From: Acinetobacter sp. C32I | Lineage (GTDB): Bacteria; Pseudomonadota; Gammaproteobacteria; Pseudomonadales; Moraxellaceae | Direction of reading: 5' to 3' | Assembly: GCF_023702715.1 (NCBI RefSeq) | Contig: NZ_CP098480.1 | Span: 1,550,001-1,614,000 of the forward strand | DNA: 64,000 nt | Shown: positions 10,160 to 19,056 of the stretch, one piece after another | Numbering within the stretch: the first letter of the stretch is position 1 | How the letters are laid out: every line of letters starts with the position of its first letter | Position numbers and translations under genes: made by a program | Notes under the pieces: model-generated | The model's input: the letters and a program-made list of their open reading frames with translations, nothing else | Databases searched by the model: none | What the model was told of the DNA's origin: nothing

Positions 10160-10780
10160 ATGGCTGAAGTACTTCATCACGACAACCACGGCCACGATGG
10201 TCATCATGAGCATGATGATACGGACTTAACGGTCTTTGGTTTCTGGACATACTTGATGAGTGACTTGATTCTTTTCGGATCACTCTTCATTGCGTTCGCT
10301 GTATTAAGCAGTCATATTCCACCAGGAACTCCAAGTGCATATGACCTGTTCCATGATTCATTAGGCTTCGTTTTAACTGAAACATTTGCCTTATTGATCT
10401 CATCGGTAACATTTGGTTTTGCTGTACTTGCATCGTATAAAAAGAATGTAAATCAAGTCATCACTTGGTTATTCATTACATTCCTTTTCGGTGCATCGTT
10501 CATTGGTATGGAAATCTATGAGTTCCATCACCTTGTACATGAAGGCCATGGTCCAACTCACAGTGCATTCTTATCTGCATTCTTTACTTTGGTTGGTACA
10601 CACGGTATCCACGTAACTTCTGGTTTAGTGTGGATGTTGGTATTGATGTATCAAATCAAAAAGAATGGTTTGACCTTACCGAATACACGTCGTCTTGCTT
10701 GCTTAAGCTTGTTCTGGCACTTCCTTGACATCGTTTGGATCTGTGTATTCAGCGTCGTTTACTTACTGGGAGTTCTCTAA
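10160..10780 (+). CDS. cyoC: Cytochrome bo3 ubiquinol oxidase subunit III
   Basis: A 206-residue COX3-type subunit with five hydrophobic helices after a His-rich N-terminus. The conserved helix motifs [10 protein letters not shown] and the membrane segment with [10 protein letters not shown] are clear. It starts 4 bases after cyoB with AAGGA just upstream, and its TAA overlaps the cyoD start (TAATG). Confidence 0.97.
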   Translation: MAEVLHHDNHGHDGHHEHDDTDLTVFGFWTYLMSDLILFGSLFIAFAVLSSHIPPGTPSAYDLFHDSLGFVLTETFALLISSVTFGFAVLASYKKNVNQVITWLFITFLFGASFIGMEIYEFHHLVHEGHGPTHSAFLSAFFTLVGTHGIHVTSGLVWMLVLMYQIKKNGLTLPNTRRLACLSLFWHFLDIVWICVFSVVYLLGVL

Positions 10781-11109
10781 TGAGTAGTCATGACCATAAT
10801 GCTGCAGGTGCGTCACACGGTAACTTTAAACAATACACTGTTGGATTTATTCTTTCTGTTATCCTCACCATCATCCCGTTCGGGATGGTGATGGCTGGCG
10901 GTTTCAGTCGTGGCGTTCTAGTTACAGTAATTGCAATTACTGCGGTTGCTCAGGTACTTGTACAACTTGTGTATTTCTTGCACATGAATACATCGTCTGA
11001 TCAGCGTTGGAACCTTATTGCATTTATCTACACAATTTTATGTATCGCTGTACTTTTAGTCGGCTCTGTGTGGATTATGAATTACCTACACTACAACATG
11101 ATGATCTAA
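10780..11109 (+). CDS. cyoD: Cytochrome bo3 ubiquinol oxidase subunit IV
   Basis: A 109-residue small subunit with three membrane helices, matching E. coli CyoD (109). I choose the ATG at 10780, which overlaps the cyoC stop and has GGGAG 7 bases upstream. A longer reading from 10735 would duplicate the cyoC end and has no ribosome site. CyoD assists assembly of the CuB site in subunit I. Confidence 0.94.
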   Translation: MSSHDHNAAGASHGNFKQYTVGFILSVILTIIPFGMVMAGGFSRGVLVTVIAITAVAQVLVQLVYFLHMNTSSDQRWNLIAFIYTILCIAVLLVGSVWIMNYLHYNMMI

Positions 11110-11119
11110 ACTAATTGTC

Positions 11120-11998
11120 ATGTGGAAAAAGTACTTATTCCTGACTAAACCAGGAATTCTCTTCGGTAATTTTATTACCACCTTGGGCGGCTTCTTCTTA
11201 GCCGCCCAAGGCTCTATAGACTGCCTCTTATTATTGCTTACCCTACTCGGAACAACTTTTGTGGTTGCTTCTGGTTGTGTGGTCAATAATGTTATTGATC
11301 AAGATATCGATCAAAAAATGCAACGCACCATGAATCGCGCGCTTGTGACAAAAACCATATCCCCTCCTGTTGCCCTGTGTTATGCATTGGTTTTAGGTGT
11401 GATTGGCTTTAGCATGCTCTGGTTCTATGTGAATGCTTATGCATTTTTATTCGCTGTGATTGGTTTTGTAGTCTATGTCGGTTTTTATAGTTTGTGGACG
11501 AAACGTACCACCATCCATCAAACCGTCATTGGTAGTATTTCCGGGGCGAGTCCACCTGTTATTGGTTATACGGCTGTAAGTCATCAATTCGATATGGCGG
11601 CGTTATTAATCTTTGTTGCATATGCTTTATGGCAAATGCCACATTCATGGGCAATCGCCATTTATCGTTTTGACGATTACAAAAATGCAGGTATTCCAAT
11701 TTTACCTGTAGCTCGTTCAATTGTAAGAACGAAGATCGAATCACTGATTTATGTGATTCTGTTTACCGTTGCGATGAATGCACTGTATATGTATGGATAT
11801 ACCAATCTCATTTTCTTGGTGATCTGTAATGCGTTGTGTATTTACTGGTTCTACATTGGTATTTTAGGATTCAAGGCTGAAGATGATCAGCTTTGGGCAA
11901 AACGCTTTTTCCTTTTTTCAGTAATCCTGATTACTGTCATTAGTTTAAGCTTTAGCTTTACTTTTAAAAGTCCTGCACCACTCTTCCCTATTTTTTAA
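11120..11998 (+). CDS. cyoE: Protohaem IX farnesyltransferase (haem O synthase)
   Basis: A 292-residue integral membrane UbiA-superfamily prenyltransferase that makes haem O for the oxidase. The prenyl-diphosphate-binding motif N-N-V-I-D-Q-D-I-D (about residues 55-63), followed by R-T-x-N-R-A-L, and the second loop Y-K-N-A-G-I-P-I-L-P are present, with about nine membrane segments. It lies 10 bases after cyoD and ends in a terminator, closing the cyo operon. Confidence 0.96.
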   Translation: MWKKYLFLTKPGILFGNFITTLGGFFLAAQGSIDCLLLLLTLLGTTFVVASGCVVNNVIDQDIDQKMQRTMNRALVTKTISPPVALCYALVLGVIGFSMLWFYVNAYAFLFAVIGFVVYVGFYSLWTKRTTIHQTVIGSISGASPPVIGYTAVSHQFDMAALLIFVAYALWQMPHSWAIAIYRFDDYKNAGIPILPVARSIVRTKIESLIYVILFTVAMNALYMYGYTNLIFLVICNALCIYWFYIGILGFKAEDDQLWAKRFFLFSVILITVISLSFSFTFKSPAPLFPIF

Positions 11999-12026
11999 AA
12001 AGATAGAGAACGCTCTATCTTTTTAT
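11997..12026 (+). terminator. Terminator of the cyo operon
   Basis: AAAAAGATAGAG (11997-12008), loop AACG, CTCTATCTTTTT (12013-12024): a perfect 12-bp stem. The stem starts inside the cyoE stop codon. Confidence 0.9.
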
Positions 12027-12158
12027 TCTCCCTCTCGTTGTGATCATTTCGTGCAATAAAAACATTTGTTTCTTTATTGCCTAAATGAACCCCACCTAGA
12101 CTACATTCCAAGCCAGCCTGTTACATACAATCTGTAAATACCCATCTGCAACATTACG

Positions 12159-12653
12159 CTAGCCAAAAAACTCACTGTCTGACTCAAATCGTCTAAAAAA
12201 TTGATCAATATTATGTGAATATTTTTGATCTAATTTTTGCCACGCTTCTTGAGGTAATGGAATAAACTCCAAGGTATCGGAACCATCGGAAGGCTCACAA
12301 AAGCGGATTTCATAATCTGGCTGTAAAATTTGATTCAGTGCTTTTAAGGTGGTATCTCGATCAGCACCCTCACCTTGATAAGGAATGATCAATGCTTGAT
12401 CTTTGTAATGAAGACGAATGATAAAACCTTGGGCATTATCAGCACTTTCCGTCTCTACGCTTAAATTCCCTGTTTGCAATATTTTTTCGCAATATTCAAT
12501 AATGGCTTCATCTTCTTCACGCCAATCGACAATCATTAAAATTTGATAAATATTCCCTTCATATTGCTCAAATACTTCTGAATAAGCATCCTCAGTACCT
12601 GACTGTAAAATTGACTCGATCAATGCAACTGTTTTTAAAAATTGTTGTTCCAT
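12159..12653 (-). CDS. Acidic protein of unknown function
   Basis: A 164-residue soluble, strongly acidic protein. I do not recognise a family. It has no signal peptide or membrane segment. The first third looks helical (E-Q-Q-F-L-K-T-V-A-L-I-E-S), the middle has alternating beta-type segments, and the end is aromatic (F-F-R-R-F-E). It is monocistronic, opposite to the flanking cyo and rpsF operons, with AGGG upstream of the ATG. Codon use resembles its neighbours, so it is a probable resident gene. Confidence 0.7.
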   Translation of the reverse strand: MEQQFLKTVALIESILQSGTEDAYSEVFEQYEGNIYQILMIVDWREEDEAIIEYCEKILQTGNLSVETESADNAQGFIIRLHYKDQALIIPYQGEGADRDTTLKALNQILQPDYEIRFCEPSDGSDTLEFIPLPQEAWQKLDQKYSHNIDQFFRRFESDSEFFG

Positions 12654-12703
12654 GCTTATGCCCTATTTTATTTAAAAAATATCATGCAAAGACTATGGCA
12701 AAT

Positions 12704-12732
12704 TTGCTTTATAGCGTCAATTTGCATATAAT
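12704..12732 (+). promoter_or_regulatory. Promoter of the rpsF operon
   Basis: TTGCTT (12704-12709), a 17-base spacer, and TATAAT (12727-12732), followed by a GC-rich discriminator (CGCCGC). That discriminator type is typical of promoters under stringent control; control itself is inferred. Confidence 0.7.
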
Positions 12733-12800
12733 CGCCGCTTCGCAATTTGCGACATAACTTTTAAGTTATGACTCCTTGCTTCTAATTTTTTTAATTAGGG

Positions 12801-12821
12801 GCTGCTTAAACCGTAAGGAGC
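12801..12821 (+). promoter_or_regulatory. rpsF leader hairpin covering the Shine-Dalgarno, candidate S6:S18 autoregulatory site
   Basis: GCT-G-CTTA, loop AACCG, TAAG-G-AGC forms a small hairpin whose 3' arm is the AAGGAG ribosome site of rpsF, and whose loop exposes CCG. A CCG in this kind of setting is the known feature of the S6:S18 mRNA motif. Two further hairpins sit upstream (CATAACTT-TT-AAGTTATG at 12753-12770 and CTAATT-5-AATTAG at 12782-12798). Confidence 0.55.
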
Positions 12822-12826
12822 TGACA

Positions 12827-13210
12827 ATGCGTCACTACGAAATCGTACTATTGGTACATCCAGACCAAAGCGATCAAGTTGTAGGTATGGTTGAACGCTA
12901 TATCTCTCAGATCAAAGAAGCTGAAGGTCAAATTCACCGTTTAGAAGATTGGGGCCGCCGCCAATTGGCTTACCCGATTAACAAAATTCACAAAGCACAC
13001 TACATTCTTATGAATGTTGAATGTGGTCAAACGACTCTTGATGAATTAGAAGAATTATTCCGTTATAACGACGCAATCATTCGTAACATCATCATCCGTC
13101 GTGAACACGCAATTACTGAAGAATCTTTACTTGCTAAGAGTGCTGAAGAAAAACGTGCGCGTAAAGCTCAACGTGAAGAAGCACAACAAGCAATTCAAGA
13201 AGCTGAATAA
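12827..13210 (+). CDS. rpsF: 30S ribosomal protein S6
   Basis: A 127-residue protein with the S6 N-terminus [12 protein letters not shown] and the R-N-I-I-I-R-R segment. I use the ATG at 12827 behind AAGGAG (12815-12820); an upstream in-frame TTG has no support. The C-terminal tail is charged and Glu/Gln/Ala-rich, and is longer than the conserved core. Rps6 binds S18 in the 30S platform. No priB lies between rpsF and rpsR, unlike in E. coli. Confidence 0.97.
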   Translation: MRHYEIVLLVHPDQSDQVVGMVERYISQIKEAEGQIHRLEDWGRRQLAYPINKIHKAHYILMNVECGQTTLDELEELFRYNDAIIRNIIIRREHAITEESLLAKSAEEKRARKAQREEAQQAIQEAE

Positions 13211-13221
13211 GGAGAACATCA

Positions 13222-13449
13222 ATGGCACGTTTTTACCGTCGTCGCAAGTTCTGCCGCTTTACAGCTGAGAATGTTGCGTACATCGACTACAAAGATATCG
13301 ACACTTTAAAACAGTACATCACTGAAAACGGCAAGATTGTTCCTAGCCGTATTACAGGTACTAAAGCTCGTTATCAACGTCAATTAGCGTTAGCTATTAA
13401 ACAAGCTCGCTATTTGTCTTTGATTCCGTACACTGACAACCATAAGTAA
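13222..13449 (+). CDS. rpsR: 30S ribosomal protein S18
   Basis: The 75-residue protein has the S18 signature F-R-R-R-K-F-C-R-F style N-terminus, [10 protein letters not shown] and [13 protein letters not shown]. It starts 11 bases after rpsF with AAGGAG, and partners S6 on the 30S platform. Confidence 0.98.
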
Positions 13450-13461
13450 GTGAGGTGAGCT

Positions 13462-13908
13462 GTGGACGTTATCTTATTACAACGCATTAAAAACCTTGGT
13501 AAATTAGGCGACAAAGTATCAGTTAAAGCTGGTTACGGTCGTAACTTCTTGATCCCTCAAGGTAAAGCTGTAGCTGCAACAGAAGCAAACACTGCTGCTT
13601 TTGAAGCTCGTCGTGCTGAACTTGAGAAACAAGAAGCTGAAGTATTAGCTGCTGCGAATGCACGTGCTGAACAATTGAATGAAGTTAACATCGTGATCAC
13701 TGCGAAAGCTGGTGACGAAGGTAAACTCTTCGGTTCTATCGGTACTCGTGACATCGCTGATGCTTTAACTAATGCTGGTCTTGTTGTAGACCGTGCAGAA
13801 GTTCGTTTACCAAACGGTGCGCTTCGTCACACTGGTGAATTCAACATCGCAATCCAATTGCATCATGATGTTGTTGCTGAAGTTCTCGTTACTATCGTAT
13901 CTGAGTAA
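13462..13908 (+). CDS. rplI: 50S ribosomal protein L9
   Basis: The 148-residue protein opens with the L9 pattern [19 protein letters not shown]. It has the long connecting helix (about 40-75) and a C-terminal RNA-binding domain with G-K-L-F-G-S-I-G-T. The start is GTG at 13462 with GAGG at 13452-13455. It is the last gene of the operon. Confidence 0.98.
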   Translation: MDVILLQRIKNLGKLGDKVSVKAGYGRNFLIPQGKAVAATEANTAAFEARRAELEKQEAEVLAAANARAEQLNEVNIVITAKAGDEGKLFGSIGTRDIADALTNAGLVVDRAEVRLPNGALRHTGEFNIAIQLHHDVVAEVLVTIVSE

Positions 13909-13915
13909 TTTCCGC

Positions 13916-13949
13916 AAAAAAAAGAGCATGTTTTACATGCTCTTTTTTT
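13916..13949 (+). terminator. Terminator of the rpsF-rpsR-rplI operon
   Basis: AAAAGAGCATG and CATGCTCTTTT pair around TTTTA, with A- and T-runs on both sides. It can serve both strands, so it may also end the convergent oxidoreductase gene. Confidence 0.9.
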
Positions 13950-13998
13950 ATGTCTATTGTTTTGTTTTCTTAAATCATCCTATTCATTGAAAATATAG

Positions 13999-14553
13999 TT
14001 ACCACATCTCTAATAAATAGTTCACATAATTCACTGCACTCTGATTGATTTCATTCCCAGTAGGTTGAACCTCTCCCGCTTCCGGATTGGTATCCATTCC
14101 ATAAAAAGCAAACATTGGCTGATAATCGGCCTTTACATAGCGCGCAGTTAATTCAAAAGGTAGACACAGCTGTTGTAGCGAAAACTGATAGCGACCATCT
14201 GTGGCATAATCTTTTTCTTTAATCCCTGCGGAAACGGCAAGGGTTATTTTCTTATCTTTGAGCTGATTTCCCGCTGAGCCATAGGCCCAACCATAGGTCA
14301 GCACATCATCCAACCATTGCTTTAATAAGGGCGGGCAATTAAACCAATAAATCGGAAACTGAAAGACCAAATTGTGATGGGCTTCCACCAAAGCTTGTTC
14401 TCTAGCAACATCAATAACACCGTCTGGGTAGTGTTGATAAAGTTGATGGATCGTGAATTCATCAGGATATTGGCTCAACTCCTCAATCCAACGTTTATTA
14501 ATAACAGCGTTATCAATATCTGGGTGAGCAACGATCACGAGTGTTTTCTTCAT
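13999..14553 (-). CDS. NAD(P)H-dependent quinone oxidoreductase, flavodoxin-like fold
   Basis: A 184-residue member of the NQO/KefF/MdaB-type family that reduces quinones or electrophiles with FAD or FMN. Typical features are V-I-V-A-H-P-D near the N-terminus, F-Q-F-P-I-Y-W-F-N-C-P-P-L-L-K-Q-W-L-D-D and the Y-G-W-A-Y-G segment after it. The start is ATG 14551-14553; the longer frame adds 30 residues without a ribosome site. It is divergent from an HxlR-type regulator, which is the usual arrangement for such reductases. Confidence 0.88.
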   Translation of the reverse strand: MKKTLVIVAHPDIDNAVINKRWIEELSQYPDEFTIHQLYQHYPDGVIDVAREQALVEAHHNLVFQFPIYWFNCPPLLKQWLDDVLTYGWAYGSAGNQLKDKKITLAVSAGIKEKDYATDGRYQFSLQQLCLPFELTARYVKADYQPMFAFYGMDTNPEAGEVQPTGNEINQSAVNYVNYLLEMW

Positions 14554-14684
14554 TTCAAAGCATCCCGTCAGGCATCTGAGTCTTTCTGCAATCAATATAA
14601 AATGATTATAAAAGTATGCTGGAGATAATATAAGTACGGTCATTATGGTTATATACTAGACTAAAAGTGAGTGTCGGAAAAATT

Positions 14685-15020
14685 ATGGAAACCTGTGCCC
14701 CGCCCCAAATTGACTTAGAGCAAACCGATTTTGGATATACGCTTTCCCTGATCAATGGCAAATACAAAATGATTATCATGTATTGGCTTTATCAGCATAA
14801 ATCCATCATGCGATTCAATGAGTTAAAACGCTCCATTGCTAATATTTCTTTTAAAACTTTGAGTCTGACCTTGAAAGAAATGGAACGAGACCAATTAATT
14901 ATTCGTAAGGAATATCCACAAATTCCACCCAAAGTCGAATACAGCTTATCTGAACGCGGACTTTCCTTAATTCCATTATTAGACATGATGTGCCAATGGG
15001 GTGCATCTAATCGGCTCTAA
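14685..15020 (+). CDS. HxlR-family transcriptional regulator
   Basis: The 111-residue winged-helix protein has the HxlR layout: a Cys near the N-terminus (E-T-C), L-I-N-G-K-Y-K-M-I-I-M-Y-W-L, R-F-N-E-L-K-R-S-I, S-x-K-T-L-S-L-T-L-K-E-M-E-R-D and Y-S-L-S-E-R-G-L. The single N-terminal Cys may be redox-active, as in HypR-type members (inference). I chose ATG 14685 over GTG 14667 since CGGA is 6 bases upstream. It probably controls the divergent oxidoreductase gene. Confidence 0.88.
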   Translation: METCAPPQIDLEQTDFGYTLSLINGKYKMIIMYWLYQHKSIMRFNELKRSIANISFKTLSLTLKEMERDQLIIRKEYPQIPPKVEYSLSERGLSLIPLLDMMCQWGASNRL

Positions 15021-15140
15021 GCGCTAAACCACACTTTTTCACCACTTACACAATTTTCACTGAATTAAATTGTGCCGATGAGCTCCATTTGGATTAAGAT
15101 AGTCATTCGGTACCGTTTCATCTTTTTATTAGGTCTTGTT

Positions 15141-16586
15141 ATGTCACAGGCGAATGCCAATTTTACAAAAAATTCTCCAAACACAGAGAGTAAAGTGAGT
15201 GACTCAGGTCAGCTAAAAGAATTCCGTACCCCACCGCACAACCTTGCCATCGAGCAAGCCGTTTTGGCAGCCTTAATGACGGTTGCAGAATCTTTTGAGC
15301 AAGTCAGTGACTTACTCAAAGAAAATGATTTTTATGCAACACGTCACAAATATATTTATCGTGCCATTGAGAAACTGGCACAAGAAAACTCGCCTTATGA
15401 TGCCGTTTTGGTCAATGATTGGTTGCTCAAACAAAACCTGTTAGATGCCATTGGTGGTGAAGAATATTTAATGCAACTGATGGCAGATTCACCATCAAGT
15501 TTCTATAACCTTGAAATTTATGCAAATAAAATCAAGGAATTTTCAACTCTGCGTAACATGATCAAGATCAGCAGCGATATTTTACAAAATGCCTATGACA
15601 CCAAAGGTCGTCCCGTCAGCGAAATTCTTGATTTAGCAGAAACCAGTATTTTCTCTTTGGCAGAACAGCACAATAACAATAAAAAAGATTCTGGGCCAAA
15701 ATCCATCAGCTCTGTAACTGCGGATGTGATTACCAAATTAGATGAATTATCTAAACTTGATGGCAACATTACCGGTTTAACCACAGGCTTCTTGGAACTC
15801 GATAACAAAACCTCGGGGATGCAAGCCGGAGACTTGATTATTGTTGCAGCACGCCCATCGATGGGTAAAACCACGTTCGCCATGAACTTGGTTGAAAGTG
15901 TACTGCAATACAACCGTCTGCCTGCTCTGGTATTCTCAATGGAGATGCCAGCAGACTCGATTGCCATGCGTTTGATTTCAGCAATGGGTAAAGTCCATCA
16001 AGGACATTTACGTTCAGGGAATCTCGATGCAGACGAATGGACCAAAGTGACAGGCACCATTCTTCAGCTACAAGAAATGCATCTCTATATCGATGACTCG
16101 TCTGCTCTGCCACCCACTGAACTTCGTGCCCGTGCGCGTCGTGTGGCTAAAATGCATGATGGCAAAATCGGCTGTATCATGGTCGACTACTTACAGCTGA
16201 TGAAAGTCCCAGGTATGGGCGATAACCGTGTCGGTGAGATCTCGGAAATTTCACGAAGCTTAAAAGCCTTAGCCAAAGAAATGCAATGTCCTGTGATTGC
16301 ACTATCGCAGCTGAACCGTAGTTTGGAGAACCGACCAAACAAACGCCCGGTTATGTCAGACTTGCGTGAATCGGGTGCGATCGAGCAGGATGCCGACTTA
16401 ATCATGTTCATTTACCGTGATGAAGTCTATAACAAAGAATCTAAAGAAGCAGGTACTGCCGAGATTATCATCGGTAAACAGCGTAACGGTCCAATTGGTA
16501 GCGTTCGCCTTGCCTTCGAAGGCCAATATACCCGTTTTAGTAACCTCTCGCCTGAGTTCTATGCTCAATATGAGGATGAGGAATAA
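15141..16586 (+). CDS. dnaB: Replicative DNA helicase DnaB
   Basis: The 481-residue hexameric 5'-3' helicase has an N-terminal DnaB domain (P-P-H-N-L-A-I-E-Q-A-V-L) and a RecA-like ATPase domain. Its Walker A is R-P-S-M-G-K-T-T (about 237-244), followed by F-S-M-E-M, D-Y-L-Q-L-M and S-Q-L-N-R. The ATG at 15141 lies behind AGG; longer readings from 15072 lack homology. alr follows on the same strand 60 bases later, as in several gammaproteobacteria. Confidence 0.97.
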   Translation: MSQANANFTKNSPNTESKVSDSGQLKEFRTPPHNLAIEQAVLAALMTVAESFEQVSDLLKENDFYATRHKYIYRAIEKLAQENSPYDAVLVNDWLLKQNLLDAIGGEEYLMQLMADSPSSFYNLEIYANKIKEFSTLRNMIKISSDILQNAYDTKGRPVSEILDLAETSIFSLAEQHNNNKKDSGPKSISSVTADVITKLDELSKLDGNITGLTTGFLELDNKTSGMQAGDLIIVAARPSMGKTTFAMNLVESVLQYNRLPALVFSMEMPADSIAMRLISAMGKVHQGHLRSGNLDADEWTKVTGTILQLQEMHLYIDDSSALPPTELRARARRVAKMHDGKIGCIMVDYLQLMKVPGMGDNRVGEISEISRSLKALAKEMQCPVIALSQLNRSLENRPNKRPVMSDLRESGAIEQDADLIMFIYRDEVYNKESKEAGTAEIIIGKQRNGPIGSVRLAFEGQYTRFSNLSPEFYAQYEDEE

Positions 16587-16646
16587 GCCCTTCACGATCC
16601 AAATTGCATTATCTCGTTTCCTAGCCGACCCAAAGGAGAAATCAGG

Positions 16647-17720
16647 GTGCGCCAAGCAACAGTTTATATTGACAGTGTAGCACTGCAATATAATTTAAAC
16701 CGTGTTAAACAACTTGCTCCACATTCAAAAATCGTCAGTATGGTCAAAGCCAATGCCTATGGACATGGAGTTAAGCACTGTTTAGCCGCCCTAGAGGCCA
16801 CGGACGCTTTTGGTGTCGCCTGTTTAGAAGAAGCTTTGGAGATCAGGCAACTGGGATATACTCAACCCATTACCCTGATTGAAGGTGTATTTGCTAAAGA
16901 TGAAATGACACACGTCATTGAACAGAAACTTGAATGTATTGTTCATCACACACAACAAGTTGAATGGTTAATTCAACATAAAACTGCTTACAACGCATTA
17001 GGCTTGAAAGTTTGGGTCAAACTAAATAGCGGCATGAACCGCCTTGGTTTTAAAATCCATGAAATCATAGACGTGATTCAACGTTTAAAAGCCGAAGGTT
17101 TCACCTGTGTACTCGCCATGCATTTTGCCAATGCTGATGTAGAACATCCTTTAAATGAGCAACAGAAACAGCAGTTCTTACAGGTCAAGCAGGCTTGTGA
17201 ACCGATCTTGGTCTCCTGCTGTAACTCTGCGGCAATTTATAAATATCCTGAACTACATTTTGATTTTGTTCGCCCCGGTATCATGCTTTATGGCGCATCT
17301 CCTTTTGCCGATAAAAGTGTACATGAACTCGATCTAAAGCCCGTCATGACCTTTAGTGCCGAAATCATTGCACTGAATCAGATTCAACAGGGTGAATTTG
17401 TCGGTTATGGTTCAACCTATTCAGCTACATGTCCGACAGAGATCGCGATTGTTTCGATTGGCTATGGTGACGGCTATCCACGTGCGTATATCCAGCAAAA
17501 CTTCGTTGCCATCAATCAACAACTAGTTCCTGTTGTTGGCCGTGTCAGTATGGACATGATCGCGATTGATATCAGCAATGTTAAAGCAGAAATTGGCACA
17601 AAAGTTGAGCTTTGGGGCCAATCTCGCTTGGTTGATGATGTGGCAGCAGCGAACGGAACCATCGGCTACGAGCTCCTTTGCCGCCTCAGCCAACGCCCAA
17701 TACGTCAATTAGATAACTAA
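16647..17720 (+). CDS. alr: Alanine racemase
   Basis: A 357-residue PLP enzyme interconverting L- and D-alanine for peptidoglycan. The PLP lysine is Lys34 in V-K-A-N-A-Y-G-H-G. The catalytic tyrosine is Tyr254 in V-G-Y-G-S-T-Y, and the C-terminal beta-domain has G-R-V-S-M-D-M. The start is GTG 16647 with AAGGAG at 16633-16638. It is probably co-transcribed with dnaB. Confidence 0.96.
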   Translation: MRQATVYIDSVALQYNLNRVKQLAPHSKIVSMVKANAYGHGVKHCLAALEATDAFGVACLEEALEIRQLGYTQPITLIEGVFAKDEMTHVIEQKLECIVHHTQQVEWLIQHKTAYNALGLKVWVKLNSGMNRLGFKIHEIIDVIQRLKAEGFTCVLAMHFANADVEHPLNEQQKQQFLQVKQACEPILVSCCNSAAIYKYPELHFDFVRPGIMLYGASPFADKSVHELDLKPVMTFSAEIIALNQIQQGEFVGYGSTYSATCPTEIAIVSIGYGDGYPRAYIQQNFVAINQQLVPVVGRVSMDMIAIDISNVKAEIGTKVELWGQSRLVDDVAAANGTIGYELLCRLSQRPIRQLDN

Positions 17721-17782
17721 ACATGACTTGATCAATTTTTGGGTTTTACCTCTAATAAGGGTTTTAACCAATCAGATCCAGC

Positions 17783-18253
17783 ATGTTAAAACTAATTTAC
17801 GATAATCCGCTTTATAAAATGCCGATCCAGCAATTGGTTCTGTTTCTGATCCGAATTTCGATCGGCATTTTTTTCTTTACTACAGGTTTCAACAAGCTTT
17901 TCGTTGAAAAAAACAAACTGATTATGCTGGAAACGATCATAGATGCAGGCATTCCATTTCCAACAATCATGAGTACTTTCGTTTCAGCGACTGAAATGCT
18001 GGCAGGTTTATTCTTGATTATCGGTTTGTTAACACAAATCAGTAGTGTCTTGTTATTTATAATCTGCCTGACTGCATTATATACCGTTGGCATACACACT
18101 ATTCCCGAAGGATTAGATCTAATGAGCTGGCTCAGTTGGTTCTTCTATATCCATGACCTGTTGTATATGTTTATTCTTGCGATACTGATTACATCTCGAC
18201 CAAGCATGCTGTCGCTGGATCGCATTCTAAGTAAAAACAGACCAATACCTTAG
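17783..18253 (+). CDS. DoxX-family membrane protein
   Basis: A 156-residue protein with four hydrophobic helices and the DoxX pattern R-I-x-I-G-I-F-F-F-T-T-G-F-N-K-L, followed by S-A-T-E-M-L-A-G-L-F-L. DoxX-like proteins are linked to quinone or sulfur redox and to oxidative stress, but the role of this one is unknown. It lies 62 bases after alr with a weak ribosome site. Confidence 0.8.
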   Translation: MLKLIYDNPLYKMPIQQLVLFLIRISIGIFFFTTGFNKLFVEKNKLIMLETIIDAGIPFPTIMSTFVSATEMLAGLFLIIGLLTQISSVLLFIICLTALYTVGIHTIPEGLDLMSWLSWFFYIHDLLYMFILAILITSRPSMLSLDRILSKNRPIP

Positions 18254-18260
18254 AATACTC

Positions 18261-18290
18261 CCTCAAAAGCACCTATACATGCTTTTGAGG
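18261..18290. terminator. Symmetric hairpin between convergent DoxX and Anbu genes
   Basis: CCTCAAAAGCA (18261-18271) and TGCTTTTGAGG (18280-18290) make a perfect 11-bp stem with an 8-base loop. No T-run follows on either strand, so termination strength is uncertain. Confidence 0.55.
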
Positions 18291-18305
18291 AAGGCTTAAC
18301 GGAAG

Positions 18306-19040
18306 TTATAAACCATAGTCAGCCGTTGGTTTTGGCAATTCTTGCAAACCACGGCGCAAAGTCTCTGACCATTGTTTACTGATCTGGGTGAAGTAAGGAT
18401 CATCTTCACCAATACGCTTCCCTTCTGGAATTTTAAAACTGTCTTTATGATAAACCAAAGCATCCAAAGGCAAACCCACTGACACGTTAGAACGCAAAGT
18501 CGAATCGAAAGAAATGAGTGAACAGCGCAGTGCATCATCTAAGGGCATATCATAGTGTAAGGCACGGTCTAAAATAGGTTTGCCATACTTGCTTTCACCA
18601 ATCTGAAAATAAGGCGTATCAGTGGTAGCACAAATAAAGTTGCCCTGTGGATACACATTATAAAGCTGCATGTCTTCGCCTTGAATCTGCCCGCCCACCA
18701 AGATGCTACATGAATAATTCATCTGTTCTTGAGTATCGCTGGTAATATCTTCAAGCACTTTACGTAAAGTTTTGCCCACCAGCTCAGCCACTTCAAACAT
18801 GGTATTGGCACTATATAAATTGGGTTCTTGATGCAGCGCTAAAGCATTTTGCAAATGCCCAATCACAGCCTGAGTTGTTGCTAGATTACCGGATGTTTGT
18901 AGCGCAATAAAACGCTCACCTTCCACCCCAAAGGTATGTAATTTGCGAAATACAGAAATATGATCGACCCCAGCATTAGTTCGAGTATCACTAATCAATA
19001 CCAAACCCTGCTCTAATCTTAATGCACAACAATAGGTCAT
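18306..19040 (-). CDS. Anbu-type proteasome-like peptidase (COG3484)
   Basis: A 244-residue Ntn-hydrolase of the Anbu (ancestral beta-subunit) family. Met1 is followed by Thr2, the expected N-terminal nucleophile, in M-T-Y-C-C-A-L-R. The proteasome-fold patterns D-T-R-T-N-A-G and S-C-S-I-L-V-G-G follow. Structures of homologues show open helical or ring oligomers, and in vivo substrates are unsettled. It is the last gene of a four-gene operon with the transglutaminase-like, alpha-E and ATP-grasp genes, the conserved Anbu neighbourhood, and starts 16 bases after the transglutaminase gene. Confidence 0.9.
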   Translation of the reverse strand: MTYCCALRLEQGLVLISDTRTNAGVDHISVFRKLHTFGVEGERFIALQTSGNLATTQAVIGHLQNALALHQEPNLYSANTMFEVAELVGKTLRKVLEDITSDTQEQMNYSCSILVGGQIQGEDMQLYNVYPQGNFICATTDTPYFQIGESKYGKPILDRALHYDMPLDDALRCSLISFDSTLRSNVSVGLPLDALVYHKDSFKIPEGKRIGEDDPYFTQISKQWSETLRRGLQELPKPTADYGL

Positions 19041-19056
19041 CTTTCTCTCTTTATAC

